Assembly: GCF_018854015.1 (NCBI RefSeq)
Contig: NZ_JAAXYO010000165.1
Span: 1 to 64,000, forward strand
From: Igneacidithiobacillus copahuensis
GTDB lineage: Bacteria > Pseudomonadota > Gammaproteobacteria > Acidithiobacillales > Acidithiobacillaceae
Direction: 5' to 3'
DNA: 64,000 nt
This document shows positions 41,354-50,514 of the stretch, one piece after another. Position numbers and translations under genes: made by a program. The number at the start of each line of letters is the position of its first letter. Positions within the stretch are counted from its first letter, which is position 1. The notes below the pieces were generated by a model, which saw only the letters and a list, made by a program, of their open reading frames with translations, did not search any database and was not told the origin of the DNA.

Positions 41354-42184
41354 ATGCTGCACTATCCCAATATCAATCCCATGGGTTTCCAGTTGGGGCC
41401 GATTACCATCCATTGGTATGGCCTGCTGGAAATCATCAGCTTTGTCATCGCTACTCTGTGGCTCATTCGCCGCGGACGCCGCAGCCATACGCCCTGGAAA
41501 AAATCCGAGGTGGTCGATCTGGAGTTTTTTGTGGCGATTGGCGCCATCCTTGGCGGCCGCGTGGGTTATGTGCTCTGGTACAATCTTCCCTACTATGTGC
41601 AGCATCCTTTGCACATGCTGTATATCTGGGATGGCGGTATGTCCTTCCACGGCGGCCTGCTTGGTGTGGTGTTGGCCTGCTGGCTTTTCGCGAAAGGCAA
41701 ACCGGAGCATGACTTCTTGCCCACTCTTGATTTTATCGCCCCGGCAGTTCCCATCGGTTTGGGTCTCGGCCGCATTGCCAACTTCATCAACGATCAGCTC
41801 TTTGGTCGGGTGAGCCATCTGCCCTGGGCGATGGTCTTTCCGGCCGGGGGACCGCAGCCGCGCCAGCCCTCGCAGATTTATGAATTCCTTCTCGAAGGAG
41901 TCCTACTCTTTTTGATTCTCGCCATCTATAGTCGGCGTCCGCGTCCCATCGGTGCGGTGGGTGGACTCTTTGTCTTCGGCTACGGCGTGTTCCGCTTTCT
42001 GGTCGAATTCGTGCGGCAACCGGATATTCAGTTGGGCTTTGTCCTGGGTCCCCTGACCATGGGGCAAGTCCTCTCCATTCCGATGATCATTCTCGGGCCG
42101 GTCATCATCTGGTGGGCCTATCGCGGTGGCTTTGCCAAGCAGGAGGAGCAATCTTTGGCGGCGCTGGAGGCCCAGGCTGAGTAA
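41354..42184 (+). CDS. lgt: prolipoprotein diacylglyceryl transferase
   Basis: A 276-residue inner-membrane enzyme that adds the diacylglyceryl group to lipobox Cys of prolipoproteins. The Lgt signature is in GRIANFINDQLFGR, with WYGLLE and DGGMSFHGGLLG blocks before it. About seven hydrophobic segments are seen. ATG 41354 follows GGGGGAG. A lipoprotein client is present at 52719. The 3' end overlaps the rep frame. Confidence 0.95.
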   Translation: MLHYPNINPMGFQLGPITIHWYGLLEIISFVIATLWLIRRGRRSHTPWKKSEVVDLEFFVAIGAILGGRVGYVLWYNLPYYVQHPLHMLYIWDGGMSFHGGLLGVVLACWLFAKGKPEHDFLPTLDFIAPAVPIGLGLGRIANFINDQLFGRVSHLPWAMVFPAGGPQPRQPSQIYEFLLEGVLLFLILAIYSRRPRPIGAVGGLFVFGYGVFRFLVEFVRQPDIQLGFVLGPLTMGQVLSIPMIILGPVIIWWAYRGGFAKQEEQSLAALEAQAE

Positions 42185-44168
42185 CTGTCCTGATCTCAAT
42201 GCGCCGCAATGGGAGGCGGTGCGCCATGTGCATGGGCCATTGCTGGTACTCGCCGGCGCGGGCTCGGGAAAGACCCGGGTGATCACCCAAAAGATCATCC
42301 ATCTGATTCAGAATGAGCAGGTTGCAGCGCAGCACATCGCCGCGGTTACCTTCACCAACAAAGCGGCACGCGAGATGAAAGCGCGGATTTCCCAGCGTCT
42401 GGAGGGCCGGACCGGACGGGGCTTGCTGGTCTCGACCTTTCATCGTCTGGGCCTGCAGATTCTGCGCCGGGAGCTGCCACGCCTGGGCTATGGGCCAGCC
42501 TTCAGCGTCATTGATCCCGGCGACAGTCTGGCCGTCGTACGTGGCTTGCTGCGCGAGAGCAACGGCGCAGCGGATCTTGCCGAGGCGATCCAGTCGCGCA
42601 TCTCGCGCTTCAAGAACGATGGTCTTGCGCCGGAAGAAGTCGTAGCCGATGATCAGATCGGTGCCCTGGCGCAAGCGCTCTACCCCGAGTACAACAAGTC
42701 CTTGCACGCCTGTAATGCGGTGGATCTGGACGATCTAATTCTGCTGCCCACCCGTATCCTCAGCACCGACGAGGCAGCGCGTGCCTATTGGCAGGATCGC
42801 CTTCGCTACCTGTTGGTGGACGAATATCAAGACAGCAATGGCGCGCAATATCGTCTCCTGCGCGTGCTCTTGCAGCAGCGCCAGAACCTGACGGCGGTGG
42901 GAGACGATGATCAGAGCATCTACTCCTGGCGTGGCGCCGCTGCGGACAATCTGCATCGTCTGGCGGAAGATTTCCCCACCCTAAAAGTGATCAAGCTGGA
43001 GCAAAATTATCGTTCTACTGCGCGTATTCTACGGGCTGCCAATGCCGTTATCGCGCAGAACGAGCATTTATTCGAAAAACGATTATGGTCGGATCTGGGG
43101 GAGGGCGAGCGCATACAGGTACATGCCTGTGCAGAGGAGAGCGATGAGGCCGAGAGGGTGGCGAACGCCATCCTGCGGGACCGCTTTCAACGGGATGGAG
43201 CGTATCGTGACTACGCGGTGCTGTACCGTAGCAATCATCAGTCCCGCCCGTTGGAAGCGGCCTTGCGCGCTGCGCGGATTCCCTATCAGGTCTCCGGCGG
43301 AATCTCGTTTTTCGAGCGTGCGGAAATTAAGGATTTTCTCGCCTACTGTCGCTTGATCCACAATCCCGACGACGATCCAGCGCTGCTGCGCGCCGTGAAC
43401 ACGCCGCGCCGGGGAATCGGCAGTCAAACTCTGGAATACCTGGGGCAACATGCGCGGGCCCAAGGGCAGTCTTTCTTCGCCAGCATCTTTAGCGAAGAGC
43501 TGGAGTTGCCGGCGCGCAGCCGCAACGCCCTGGAAGATTTCGCCAACTGGATCAATCAGAAAAATGATGAAGCACAGCGCAGTGCGGAATTGCTTCCCGT
43601 CCTGCAGAGCATTCCGGAAGAGATTGGCTACTGGCAATATCTGCTGGATGAGGGCGATGAGCGTGGTGCCCGTCGCCGTTGGGAGAATCTGCAGGAACTG
43701 CTGGACTGGATGGGCCGGTTGCTGGAGCAGGAGGACGGTCCCAAAGATCTCGGCGAGCTACTGCAACGTCTCATGCTCTACACCATGCTGGAGAGGGAAG
43801 AGGACGACGATCGTGACGTCGTGCGCTTGTCGACCCTGCATGCGGCCAAGGGACTGGAATTTCCGCAGGTATTTCTGGTAGGGCTGGAAGAGGAGTTGTT
43901 ACCGCATCGCAATAGCGAGACGCCCGCGCAGATCGCCGAGGAGCGTCGTTTGTTCTATGTGGGAATGACCAGGGCACGCTTTCGTTTGCAGCTCAGTTTT
44001 TGCCAGAAGCGCAAACGCTATGGTGAAATGCTGAATCCCGAACCATCACGATTTTTGCAAGAGATCCCCGCCGAGCATCTGGATTGGCAGCGTAGTGCGA
44101 GTACCGCCGATGCCCCGGAGGAAACCGAGGACGCCTTCGCGCGCCTGCGCGCCCTGCTCGACAGCTGA
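42126..44168 (+). CDS. rep: ATP-dependent DNA helicase Rep
   Basis: A superfamily 1A 3'-5' helicase, closest to Rep, which clears proteins ahead of replication forks. Walker A is AGAGSGKT, with DEYQDSN, GDDDQSIYSWRGA and LEQNYRST motifs following. The start is unclear: GTG 42126 overlaps lgt by 59 bases, and the conserved part begins only near 42195, so an inner start such as CTG 42177 is possible. At the longest, 680 residues are coded. A hairpin terminator follows the stop. Confidence 0.92.
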   Translation: MALPSRRSNLWRRWRPRLSNCPDLNAPQWEAVRHVHGPLLVLAGAGSGKTRVITQKIIHLIQNEQVAAQHIAAVTFTNKAAREMKARISQRLEGRTGRGLLVSTFHRLGLQILRRELPRLGYGPAFSVIDPGDSLAVVRGLLRESNGAADLAEAIQSRISRFKNDGLAPEEVVADDQIGALAQALYPEYNKSLHACNAVDLDDLILLPTRILSTDEAARAYWQDRLRYLLVDEYQDSNGAQYRLLRVLLQQRQNLTAVGDDDQSIYSWRGAAADNLHRLAEDFPTLKVIKLEQNYRSTARILRAANAVIAQNEHLFEKRLWSDLGEGERIQVHACAEESDEAERVANAILRDRFQRDGAYRDYAVLYRSNHQSRPLEAALRAARIPYQVSGGISFFERAEIKDFLAYCRLIHNPDDDPALLRAVNTPRRGIGSQTLEYLGQHARAQGQSFFASIFSEELELPARSRNALEDFANWINQKNDEAQRSAELLPVLQSIPEEIGYWQYLLDEGDERGARRRWENLQELLDWMGRLLEQEDGPKDLGELLQRLMLYTMLEREEDDDRDVVRLSTLHAAKGLEFPQVFLVGLEEELLPHRNSETPAQIAEERRLFYVGMTRARFRLQLSFCQKRKRYGEMLNPEPSRFLQEIPAEHLDWQRSASTADAPEETEDAFARLRALLDS

Positions 44169-44176
44169 AAAGCGAA

Positions 44177-44203
44177 AGGCCAGTCGGATGACTGGCCTCT
44201 TGT
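44177..44203 (+). terminator. terminator after rep
   Basis: AGGCCAGTC and GACTGGCCT make a nine-base-pair stem with a GGAT loop, followed by a T-containing CTTGTCT tail. It also lies beyond the end of rpsT on the other strand. Confidence 0.75.
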
Positions 44204-44224
44204 CTCGCTCGCTGCAGGAGACGA

Positions 44225-44503
44225 TCAGGCGCTAGCCTGTTCTCCCATTGCTTTCACCCGTGCCGACAGACGGCTCTTGGTGCGCGCTGCGGCGTTACGA
44301 TGGATGACGCCCTTGCTGGCGGTCTTGTCGATGATCGACTCAGCCGTGTGCAACGCACTGCGAGCCTGTTCCTGGTTGCCCTCGCGGACGGCGCGCAGCA
44401 CGTGCTTCACGTACGTGCGCATACGGGAATGCAGACTGTCGTTGTGCAGTCGCCGCTTTTGATTCTGAATTGCGCGCTTGCGCGCCTGAGCCGAATTCGC
44501 CAC
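44225..44503 (-). CDS. rpsT: 30S ribosomal protein bS20
   Basis: A 92-residue bS20 that binds 16S rRNA, starting ANSAQARKRAIQNQKRR. The start codon is GTG, with AGGAG eight bases upstream; non-ATG starts in rpsT are known to serve autoregulation (TTG in E. coli). The 200 bases upstream to 44703 hold no gene I trust, only an 82-codon frame at 44407-44655 that overlaps rpsT. Confidence 0.95.
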   Translation of the reverse strand: MANSAQARKRAIQNQKRRLHNDSLHSRMRTYVKHVLRAVREGNQEQARSALHTAESIIDKTASKGVIHRNAAARTKSRLSARVKAMGEQASA

Positions 44504-44703
44504 GCTACCACTCCTGATACATGCAAAGACCCCTTTACTGGGGCGACAGATAGACGGATTCTGCGCAGTTTCACCAGCAAAGTCAAGGCGGCTTCGACAC
44601 CATCCTCAAAGTGATCGGGGCCTTGGGTCGCAAGCACCATGCCGAAGTCACTCATCCGTTGTCCAAGCGCCCAGCCTCTAAGCCGTGAGGGTTTGCGTCG
44701 AGT

Positions 44704-46548
44704 TCAATGCTGTAGGTGCAAATGCGCCGGGGGCGGGCCGGGGTCACGGTCCGGCTGCAAGTAAGCGGCGATGGTCGCACGGGCCACCGGCAAGGCTTGC
44801 CAGGCATTGTGCCCGCCATTCTCGACGACTACGGCTACCGCGATTTTGGGATGATCTACTGGTGCCCAGCCGATGAACAGGGAGTCGTTGTTGTAAATCG
44901 TCCGTCCATGGGCGTAGCCCTCGGGAATTTGTGCGGTACCCGTTTTGCCGGCGATGCTGATTCCGGGGATGCTGACGGTATGACAGGTGCCGGTATTGAC
45001 GCAGGCCTCCATTCCCTGGCGTACGGCGTGCAATGCCACTGGGTCGATATGCAGGTTTTCCGGTGCCGCATTGGGGATCGGACTGCGTTCTCCAGTACTG
45101 GGATTGACCCATTCCTTGGCGACCTGTGGTTGCACCAGATAGCCGCCATTGGCGATGGCGGATACGGCGCGCGCGAGTTGCAGGGGGGTAACCAGGAGAT
45201 AGCCCTGACCGATGCCCAAAATGACTGAATCGCCGGTGTACCAAGGGGCGTGCAGGTGCGCCCGCTTCCACTGTGGAGTGGGAACCAAGCCCGCCAAACC
45301 GCCCGGTAAATCGATACCGGGAGATTTGCCAAAGCCAAAGCGCCACAGGGTTTGATCCTGTAACTGGATGCCCATCTTCACCGCCAGCTTGTAATAAAAG
45401 ACATCTACAGACCAAGCAAGCGCCTTGGTGAGATTGGTTTCGCCAAAACCACCGCGGTTCCAGTCCCAGTAGGTGTGTCCGCCAAGCTGAAAATTGCCCG
45501 GACAATAGGTCTGAAAATCCGGGCCTATTACCCCCGACTGAATGGCCTGGATGGAGAAGAAGGGTTTAGCGCAGGAGCCGGGCGGGTAGAGGCCATTGTC
45601 GGCGCGGTCGGTAAGCGGATGGCCAGGATTGTCGAGGAGGCTGCGCCAGTGCGCCGTACTGATGCCATCCACAAACCAGTTGGCATCGAAACTGGGGCTG
45701 CTGACCATGGCGAGTACATGACCGTCGTTGGGATCAAGAGCGACGACGGCACCCCGATAATGGTTGCTCTCGAGGGCATTTGCCGCGGCTTCCTGCACCC
45801 GTAGCCGTAAATGGGTCATAAGGTTGTCGCCAGCCAGCGGCTCTTGCTCCTCCAGCGTGCCGACCTGCAGCCCTTCGGCATTGATCTGTTTGATCTGATA
45901 TCCCATCTGGCCGCGCAACCGTTGCTCATAGTGGCCCTCCAGTCCGGTCTTGCCAATGTAGTCCCGCCCGCGGTAATTCTCTGCCTGATGCCGTTTGAGA
46001 TCAGCAGCGGTGATCGGCCCCACATAGCCGACGACGTGGGAAAAAAGGGCACCGAAGGGATAGTTGCGATGCATCAGGGCGGTAACGCGCACTCCAGGAA
46101 AATCTGCCTTGCGCACCGCCAGGGCGGCGACTTGCTGGGGACTGAGATTCGCTTTGAGGATGATGGGATCAAAGCTCGCCTTGGCTGCCATGCTTTTGTC
46201 GAAACGGGCCATGTCACCGTCGGAAAGATCGAGCAGCTTCTGCAGGCGATCAAGGGTGCTGTCCAGGTCGCTGGTCTGATCTGGTGTGACTTCCACCGCG
46301 TAGGTTGGCTGATTTTGTGCAAGAATTTGGCCATGATCGGCAAGGATCAAGCCACGGGGTGGGTTGACAGGAACCAGGGCGACATGGTTGTCATGGGCCA
46401 GTTGCCGGAATTTTTGATAATGCAATACCTGCAGGTCGAGCAGGCGGGCGAGCACGACCAGCAACAGCAGCAGCACCAGGATGGCAGCAAGGCCGAGCCG
46501 GTTACGAAAATACTGCCCGGAAATAAGAGGGGTGGAGGTCTTTTTCAT
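44704..46548 (-). CDS. mrdA: penicillin-binding protein 2 (elongation transpeptidase)
   Basis: A 614-residue class B PBP of the elongasome. A single N-terminal membrane anchor (LAAILVLLLLLVVLARLL) is followed by a dimerisation/pedestal domain and a transpeptidase domain. The active-site serine is in PPGSCAKPF, and the KTGT motif is in AGKTGTAQIP. The start at 46548 has a weak ribosome-binding site. The usual neighbours mreBCD and mrdB (rodA) are not next to it; it stands alone, divergent from the zapB-like gene. Confidence 0.93.
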   Translation of the reverse strand: MKKTSTPLISGQYFRNRLGLAAILVLLLLLVVLARLLDLQVLHYQKFRQLAHDNHVALVPVNPPRGLILADHGQILAQNQPTYAVEVTPDQTSDLDSTLDRLQKLLDLSDGDMARFDKSMAAKASFDPIILKANLSPQQVAALAVRKADFPGVRVTALMHRNYPFGALFSHVVGYVGPITAADLKRHQAENYRGRDYIGKTGLEGHYEQRLRGQMGYQIKQINAEGLQVGTLEEQEPLAGDNLMTHLRLRVQEAAANALESNHYRGAVVALDPNDGHVLAMVSSPSFDANWFVDGISTAHWRSLLDNPGHPLTDRADNGLYPPGSCAKPFFSIQAIQSGVIGPDFQTYCPGNFQLGGHTYWDWNRGGFGETNLTKALAWSVDVFYYKLAVKMGIQLQDQTLWRFGFGKSPGIDLPGGLAGLVPTPQWKRAHLHAPWYTGDSVILGIGQGYLLVTPLQLARAVSAIANGGYLVQPQVAKEWVNPSTGERSPIPNAAPENLHIDPVALHAVRQGMEACVNTGTCHTVSIPGISIAGKTGTAQIPEGYAHGRTIYNNDSLFIGWAPVDHPKIAVAVVVENGGHNAWQALPVARATIAAYLQPDRDPGPPPAHLHLQH

Positions 46549-46617
46549 GGGGTTATCGATTTGCAAATGCCTGCTGCCCTTCGTACACTCCTTGCCACAC
46601 GGAAGCCGGGGGTAAGC

Positions 46618-46863
46618 GTGCGGGAATCTCGGGTCGAATCTCTCCTGGGTCAAGTCGAAGCCATGATACTCGATTATCACGCTCTGCGCCGCCAGGTGCG
46701 GGGAGTGGGGCAGATTGCCGAACTTGCGCGGCTACGTCGGGAAAAAGAGATCCTGGAAGCAGAAAATCTGCAGCTTCGTCGGCAGCAGCAAGACATTCGC
46801 GAGCGTCTGGATCGCTTACTGGAGCAAATCTCCATCTGGGAAAGGGAAGAGTATCAGCGATGA
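46618..46863 (+). CDS. ZapB-like coiled-coil peptide upstream of zapA
   Basis: An 81-residue coiled-coil protein of the type found before zapA in many gammaproteobacteria (TIGR02449-like). Heptads of Leu run from LLGQVEAM through ENLQLRRQQQDIRERLDRLL. GTG 46618, five bases after GGGGG, is preferred because the coiled coil already begins upstream of the alternative ATG at 46663. It overlaps zapA by four bases, so a role in Z-ring organisation is likely by association. Confidence 0.72.
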   Translation: MRESRVESLLGQVEAMILDYHALRRQVRGVGQIAELARLRREKEILEAENLQLRRQQQDIRERLDRLLEQISIWEREEYQR

Positions 46864-47177
46864 GTCAGGGCAATGCCGCCGATGCGCGCGAGCTGATCGC
46901 CGCAGAGTTTCTCAATCAATCCTATCAAATCACCTGCTCGCCCGAAGAACGGAATCTGCTCGGGCAGGCTATTGTCACGCTGCAGGAGCGTTTGCAGGCC
47001 GCCAAGGTGCGTCAGGGCGTGGGCGTCCAGAGGGAGCGCGCCCTGCTCATGGTTGCGTTGAATCTCGCTGCTGACCTGCAGCGTAGCCAGGGTGAATTGC
47101 AACAAGCGCAGAATACTCTGGAGACCGTGACTGCCCGACTGCGGAACCTGGTTGACATGGGGCAGGGCGCGGAGTAG
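46860..47177 (+). CDS. zapA: cell division protein ZapA
   Basis: A 105-residue ZapA, which cross-links FtsZ filaments. The globular N-terminal part (NQSYQITCSPEERNLLGQAI) and the C-terminal coiled coil are as expected. It is preceded by a ZapB-like gene and followed by 6S RNA and the 5-formyl-THF cyclo-ligase gene, the classical zapA-ssrS-ygfA order. Confidence 0.9.
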   Translation: MSQGNAADARELIAAEFLNQSYQITCSPEERNLLGQAIVTLQERLQAAKVRQGVGVQRERALLMVALNLAADLQRSQGELQQAQNTLETVTARLRNLVDMGQGAE

Positions 47178-47189
47178 CTTGGGACTACT

Positions 47190-47362
47190 CCCTGCGGGGC
47201 TCGTGGTTCCGGGATATTTCCTGAACCAACATTGTCTATCCAGGGGGCCTTGGTCCATATCGTTGGTGTGCCGCTCCCCTGCGGAGTAGCCTGATACGAT
47301 TCCCGGGCTCCCGACCTGGTCATCAGGTTCGTGGGATAGCGGGCGCCACGACCCAAGCGGGG
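47190..47362 (+). ncRNA. ssrS: 6S RNA
   Basis: The 194-base gap between zapA and the cyclo-ligase gene, the standard place for 6S RNA, can form a long closing stem. CCCTGCGGGGCTCGTGG (47190-47206) pairs with CCACGACCCAAGCGGGG (47346-47362) with a small internal loop. A CCGGGATATTTCCTG segment resembles the start of the central open-complex-like bubble of known 6S RNAs. 6S RNA traps sigma70 RNA polymerase in stationary phase. Exact ends were not mapped; a T-run follows the 3' arm. Confidence 0.8.
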
Positions 47363-47371
47363 AGTTTTTCT

Positions 47372-47968
47372 TTGTCGGCATCCAAAATCGATATTCGTCG
47401 TAGCATGCGGCAACGCCGCGCGTCCTTGAGTGCCGCTGATCTTCGCCAGGCGGAGGGTGGCCTGCTTCGGCAATTACGAAATTCCCCAATTCTCCGCAAG
47501 GCGGGTACCGTTGCTTTATATTGGCCCATGCGCGGGGAAATTGGTGCCCTGCCTATCCTGCAACTGCCCTGGTCGCATCGCCAACGGTTCTTTCTCCCCG
47601 TTCTGGCTGGCTTGCACGCGACTGAGCTCCGTTTTGCGCCGTTTTCCGCAGGTACAATCCTCAGCAGAAACCGTCTGGGAATCCCCGAACCCGAGGTGCC
47701 GCGTCGTTACTGGAAATCTGCCGCAGAGCTGGACCTGTTGTTGTTGCCGTTGGTCGCTTTCGATACCACTGGCCAACGTCTGGGTATGGGAGGAGGCTTC
47801 TATGATCGCAGCCTGGCAGCATTGCGGCATCGCCGTCACTGGCGTCGCCCCCGTCTGGTGGGGGTAGCCCACGCCTTTCAGGAGGTGCGAGAATTGCCGA
47901 CGGAGCCATGGGATATTCCTCTGGATGCCATTGCCACGGAACGAGAGTACCGGAGTTTTCGACGATGA
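47372..47968 (+). CDS. ygfA: 5-formyltetrahydrofolate cyclo-ligase
   Basis: A 198-residue enzyme turning 5-formyl-THF into 5,10-methenyl-THF with ATP. The substrate-binding GMGGGFYDR motif and an N-terminal RRSMRQRRASLS helix are typical. TTG 47372 is preferred over ATG 47405: it gives the full N terminus and follows GGGGAG by seven bases. That ribosome-binding site lies in the 3' arm of the 6S RNA closing stem. The stop overlaps the next gene (ATGA). Confidence 0.9.
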   Translation: MSASKIDIRRSMRQRRASLSAADLRQAEGGLLRQLRNSPILRKAGTVALYWPMRGEIGALPILQLPWSHRQRFFLPVLAGLHATELRFAPFSAGTILSRNRLGIPEPEVPRRYWKSAAELDLLLLPLVAFDTTGQRLGMGGGFYDRSLAALRHRRHWRRPRLVGVAHAFQEVRELPTEPWDIPLDAIATEREYRSFRR

Positions 47969-48759
47969 ACGTACGAATTTTCTTTGCGGGCGATGTGATG
48001 GGAGCGCCTGGACGCCGTGCCCTGCAGCGAGGGCTCGCCGATCTGCGCGCGGAAAGAGTGTTGGATGCGGTAGTGGTCAATGGCGAAAATGCCGCTGGTG
48101 GTGCGGGAATCACGCGCAAGATCCTGGACGAGTTTTTCGCCTGCGGCATCGATGCAGTTACCGCAGGAAATCATGTTTGGGATCAAAAAGAAACGATCAG
48201 CTTTATTGTGGAGGAGGCGCGGCTGCTTCGTCCTTATAACGCACCTCCCGGTACGCCGGGTCGCGGGGCGCTGCGGATCGAAAAAAACGGCTGGCGCCTC
48301 GGCGTGCTCAACCTCATGGGGCGCTTGTTCATGCATCCGCTCTACGATTGTCCCTTCCGTGCCGCGGACGTCGCCCTGGGCGACGAACTAGCCGGCTGTG
48401 ATGTGATCCTCGTCGATTTGCACGCGGAGGCCACTAGCGAAAAATATGCCCTTGCCTGGCATCTGGACGGCAGAGTCAGCATGGCGGTCGGTAGCCATAC
48501 CCATGTTCCTACGGCGGACGAGCGGGTGTTCCCCGGGGGTATGGCTTATCAAAGTGACGCCGGCATGTGCGGTTGTTACGATTCGATCATCGGGGTGGAT
48601 CGGGAAATTGCCAAGCGCCGATTCATCGACGCCATGCCTGCCAGAGCGCCGGTGGTCGATGGCGTGGCGAGCCTCTGTGGTCTACTGGCAGAAATCGACA
48701 CCGAGACGGGGAAGGCAGTACAGGTGGAGCGGATTCGTCGGGACTACCCCGCGGATTGA
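47965..48759 (+). CDS. YmdB-type metallophosphoesterase
   Basis: A 264-residue metallophosphoesterase of the TIGR00282/YmdB family, which in Bacillus hydrolyses 2',3'-cyclic nucleotides. Metal-ligand motifs are all present: GDVMG, NGENAAGG, AGNHVWD and VDLHAE, ending with GSHTHVPTAD. ATG 47965 overlaps the cyclo-ligase stop. The last 16 bases overlap the convergent peptidase gene. Confidence 0.92.
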   Translation: MNVRIFFAGDVMGAPGRRALQRGLADLRAERVLDAVVVNGENAAGGAGITRKILDEFFACGIDAVTAGNHVWDQKETISFIVEEARLLRPYNAPPGTPGRGALRIEKNGWRLGVLNLMGRLFMHPLYDCPFRAADVALGDELAGCDVILVDLHAEATSEKYALAWHLDGRVSMAVGSHTHVPTADERVFPGGMAYQSDAGMCGCYDSIIGVDREIAKRRFIDAMPARAPVVDGVASLCGLLAEIDTETGKAVQVERIRRDYPAD

Positions 48760-50507
48760 GCTACTGAAGCCCCACTGAGCCAGTCGCTGCAGCGCTGGTC
48801 TCCGCCAGCGCCGATCTGTAGATAGGCAGTATCCAGCGGGGGAACAAGCAAAACGCAATCGCACTCGTGCATCCGGCCATCGCGCAGAAAGTGCAGGTGC
48901 CGAGGGATTCCTGGAGTCAGTCGATCGATTTGGGACTGCAGAGTCTCGGCCAGGATTTCCTCTCCGTCCAGGGCCAGCAGACGGTCCCCCGGACAAAGAC
49001 CGGCCTGTTCCGCCGCTCCGCCAGCACGCACGAAGGTCAGTTCGACGCCGATTGCTGCCTTTTTCCAGTTTGCACCGAGATCCGCGCGTCGAACGTCCAT
49101 CTCCACACCGCCACGGTCCTGCTCGTCGCGGGCAGCACGCCAGTGCAGATCGACCCCCAGAATCTGCAGACATTCTTGCAGGGGTAGGGGCTGCGTTTCG
49201 GTAACCCACTGCCGCACTTCGTCGACCCCCGTATTTCCCAAAATAGGCTCGAGGAGGGTAAAAATTTCGCCTTCTGGGAGAGGCCGCTGCCTCTGTCCAT
49301 AGTCTTGCCAGAGTCGGCGCAGAAACGCGTCGAGGCTGGCGCCACGCTGCCGCAGTCGCGCATCGAGACAGAGGGCGGCAAGGGCGCCCTTGTTGTAATA
49401 GCTGATCTCGAAGTTGGCCGCGGATGGATGCGGATGATAGAGCTTGGTCCAGGCGTCGGCACTGGATTCCGCCAGGCTCTGATAGCTTTCCCCGGGACGC
49501 CGGGCGAGGCGAGTGATTTCCTGTCCCAGTTCTTCGAGGTATTGTGCCGGAGACCATAGGCCTGCGCGACACAGAAGCAGGCTGTCGTAGTAGGAAGTGA
49601 TACCCTCGAAGACCCAGAGATCGCGACTGATCATCTCTGTTTCCCAGAAGCTGTCACTCCATGCCGCCGGACGGATACCCTGGACCAGCCAGGAATGAAA
49701 ATACTCGTGGCTGGCGAGGCCAAGAAACTGACGGTAGCCTTTGGGATCCGTGCCGTCGAGGTCACTACGGTTGCACAACAGTGCAGAGGATGCCTGGTGT
49801 TCGAGGCCACCATAGGCGTTTTGCCCACTCATGCACAGAAAATGATAGCGCGAGAAGGGGCTACCGCCCCAGAACTGCTGCTGGTAGGCACAGATTCTGG
49901 CAAGATCCTCGCCCAGGCGGAGTAACTCTGGGTTGCCGTGGCCCAACAGAGCGAGGTGATGAGGTAATTCTCCGGCACAGAAGTCCACCCGATGCAGGGG
50001 GCCGAAGAGCAAGGGATGATTGCAGAAGCTGCGGTAGTCGGGGGCGCGAAACTCGCCCCAGGACCACGCGCTGTCAGAGATCGCTTCCATGCTGGTGGCC
50101 AATTGCCAGTCGGCAGGACCACTGATTTGCAAGATATGTTCTTGCTGCTCCTGACTAAGTACCCGCAGAAATACTGCCGGGCCATTGAAGAACCCGCCCC
50201 TGTCATCAAGGTAGGCAGTGCGCACCGATCGGTCAAAGGCATAGACCTGATAGGAAATGGTTACCGGGCCGATACAGGGAGCCAAGCGCCAATGATCCTT
50301 GCGGAATTTTTCCACCGGCAATTGCCGTCCGCCTGCCGTTGCCCGCATGCTGACGATGTGGCGGGCGAGATCACGGATAGTATAACTGCCGGGCACCCAG
50401 GCGGGCAGGGCAAGAATCTGACCGTCTGGGTCGGGCTCGGCAAGGTGCAGATCTACCTGAATCAGGTGGGCATTTTCTTGCAGACGGATATGGTATTGCA
50501 GATTCAT
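48744..50507 (-). CDS. M61 glycyl-aminopeptidase with PDZ domain
   Basis: A 587-residue peptidase of family M61. The N-terminal beta domain leads to the zinc site HEYFHSW near residue 275, with the second Glu further on. A PDZ domain near the C terminus (AGGAAEQAGLCPGDRLLAL) probably binds peptide ends. No signal peptide is obvious. ATG at 50507 is chosen; an in-frame upstream extension would run into the next gene. It is the last of three minus-strand genes. Confidence 0.9.
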   Translation of the reverse strand: MNLQYHIRLQENAHLIQVDLHLAEPDPDGQILALPAWVPGSYTIRDLARHIVSMRATAGGRQLPVEKFRKDHWRLAPCIGPVTISYQVYAFDRSVRTAYLDDRGGFFNGPAVFLRVLSQEQQEHILQISGPADWQLATSMEAISDSAWSWGEFRAPDYRSFCNHPLLFGPLHRVDFCAGELPHHLALLGHGNPELLRLGEDLARICAYQQQFWGGSPFSRYHFLCMSGQNAYGGLEHQASSALLCNRSDLDGTDPKGYRQFLGLASHEYFHSWLVQGIRPAAWSDSFWETEMISRDLWVFEGITSYYDSLLLCRAGLWSPAQYLEELGQEITRLARRPGESYQSLAESSADAWTKLYHPHPSAANFEISYYNKGALAALCLDARLRQRGASLDAFLRRLWQDYGQRQRPLPEGEIFTLLEPILGNTGVDEVRQWVTETQPLPLQECLQILGVDLHWRAARDEQDRGGVEMDVRRADLGANWKKAAIGVELTFVRAGGAAEQAGLCPGDRLLALDGEEILAETLQSQIDRLTPGIPRHLHFLRDGRMHECDCVLLVPPLDTAYLQIGAGGDQRCSDWLSGASVAQSAG

Positions 50508-50514
50508 GAATGCC

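Noticed and set aside
44407..44655. 82-codon minus-strand frame starting MSDFGMVLATQGPDHFEDG, upstream of and overlapping rpsT
   Set aside because: The first 50 residues look protein-like, but there is no ribosome-binding site and the end runs through rpsT in another frame. At most a remnant.
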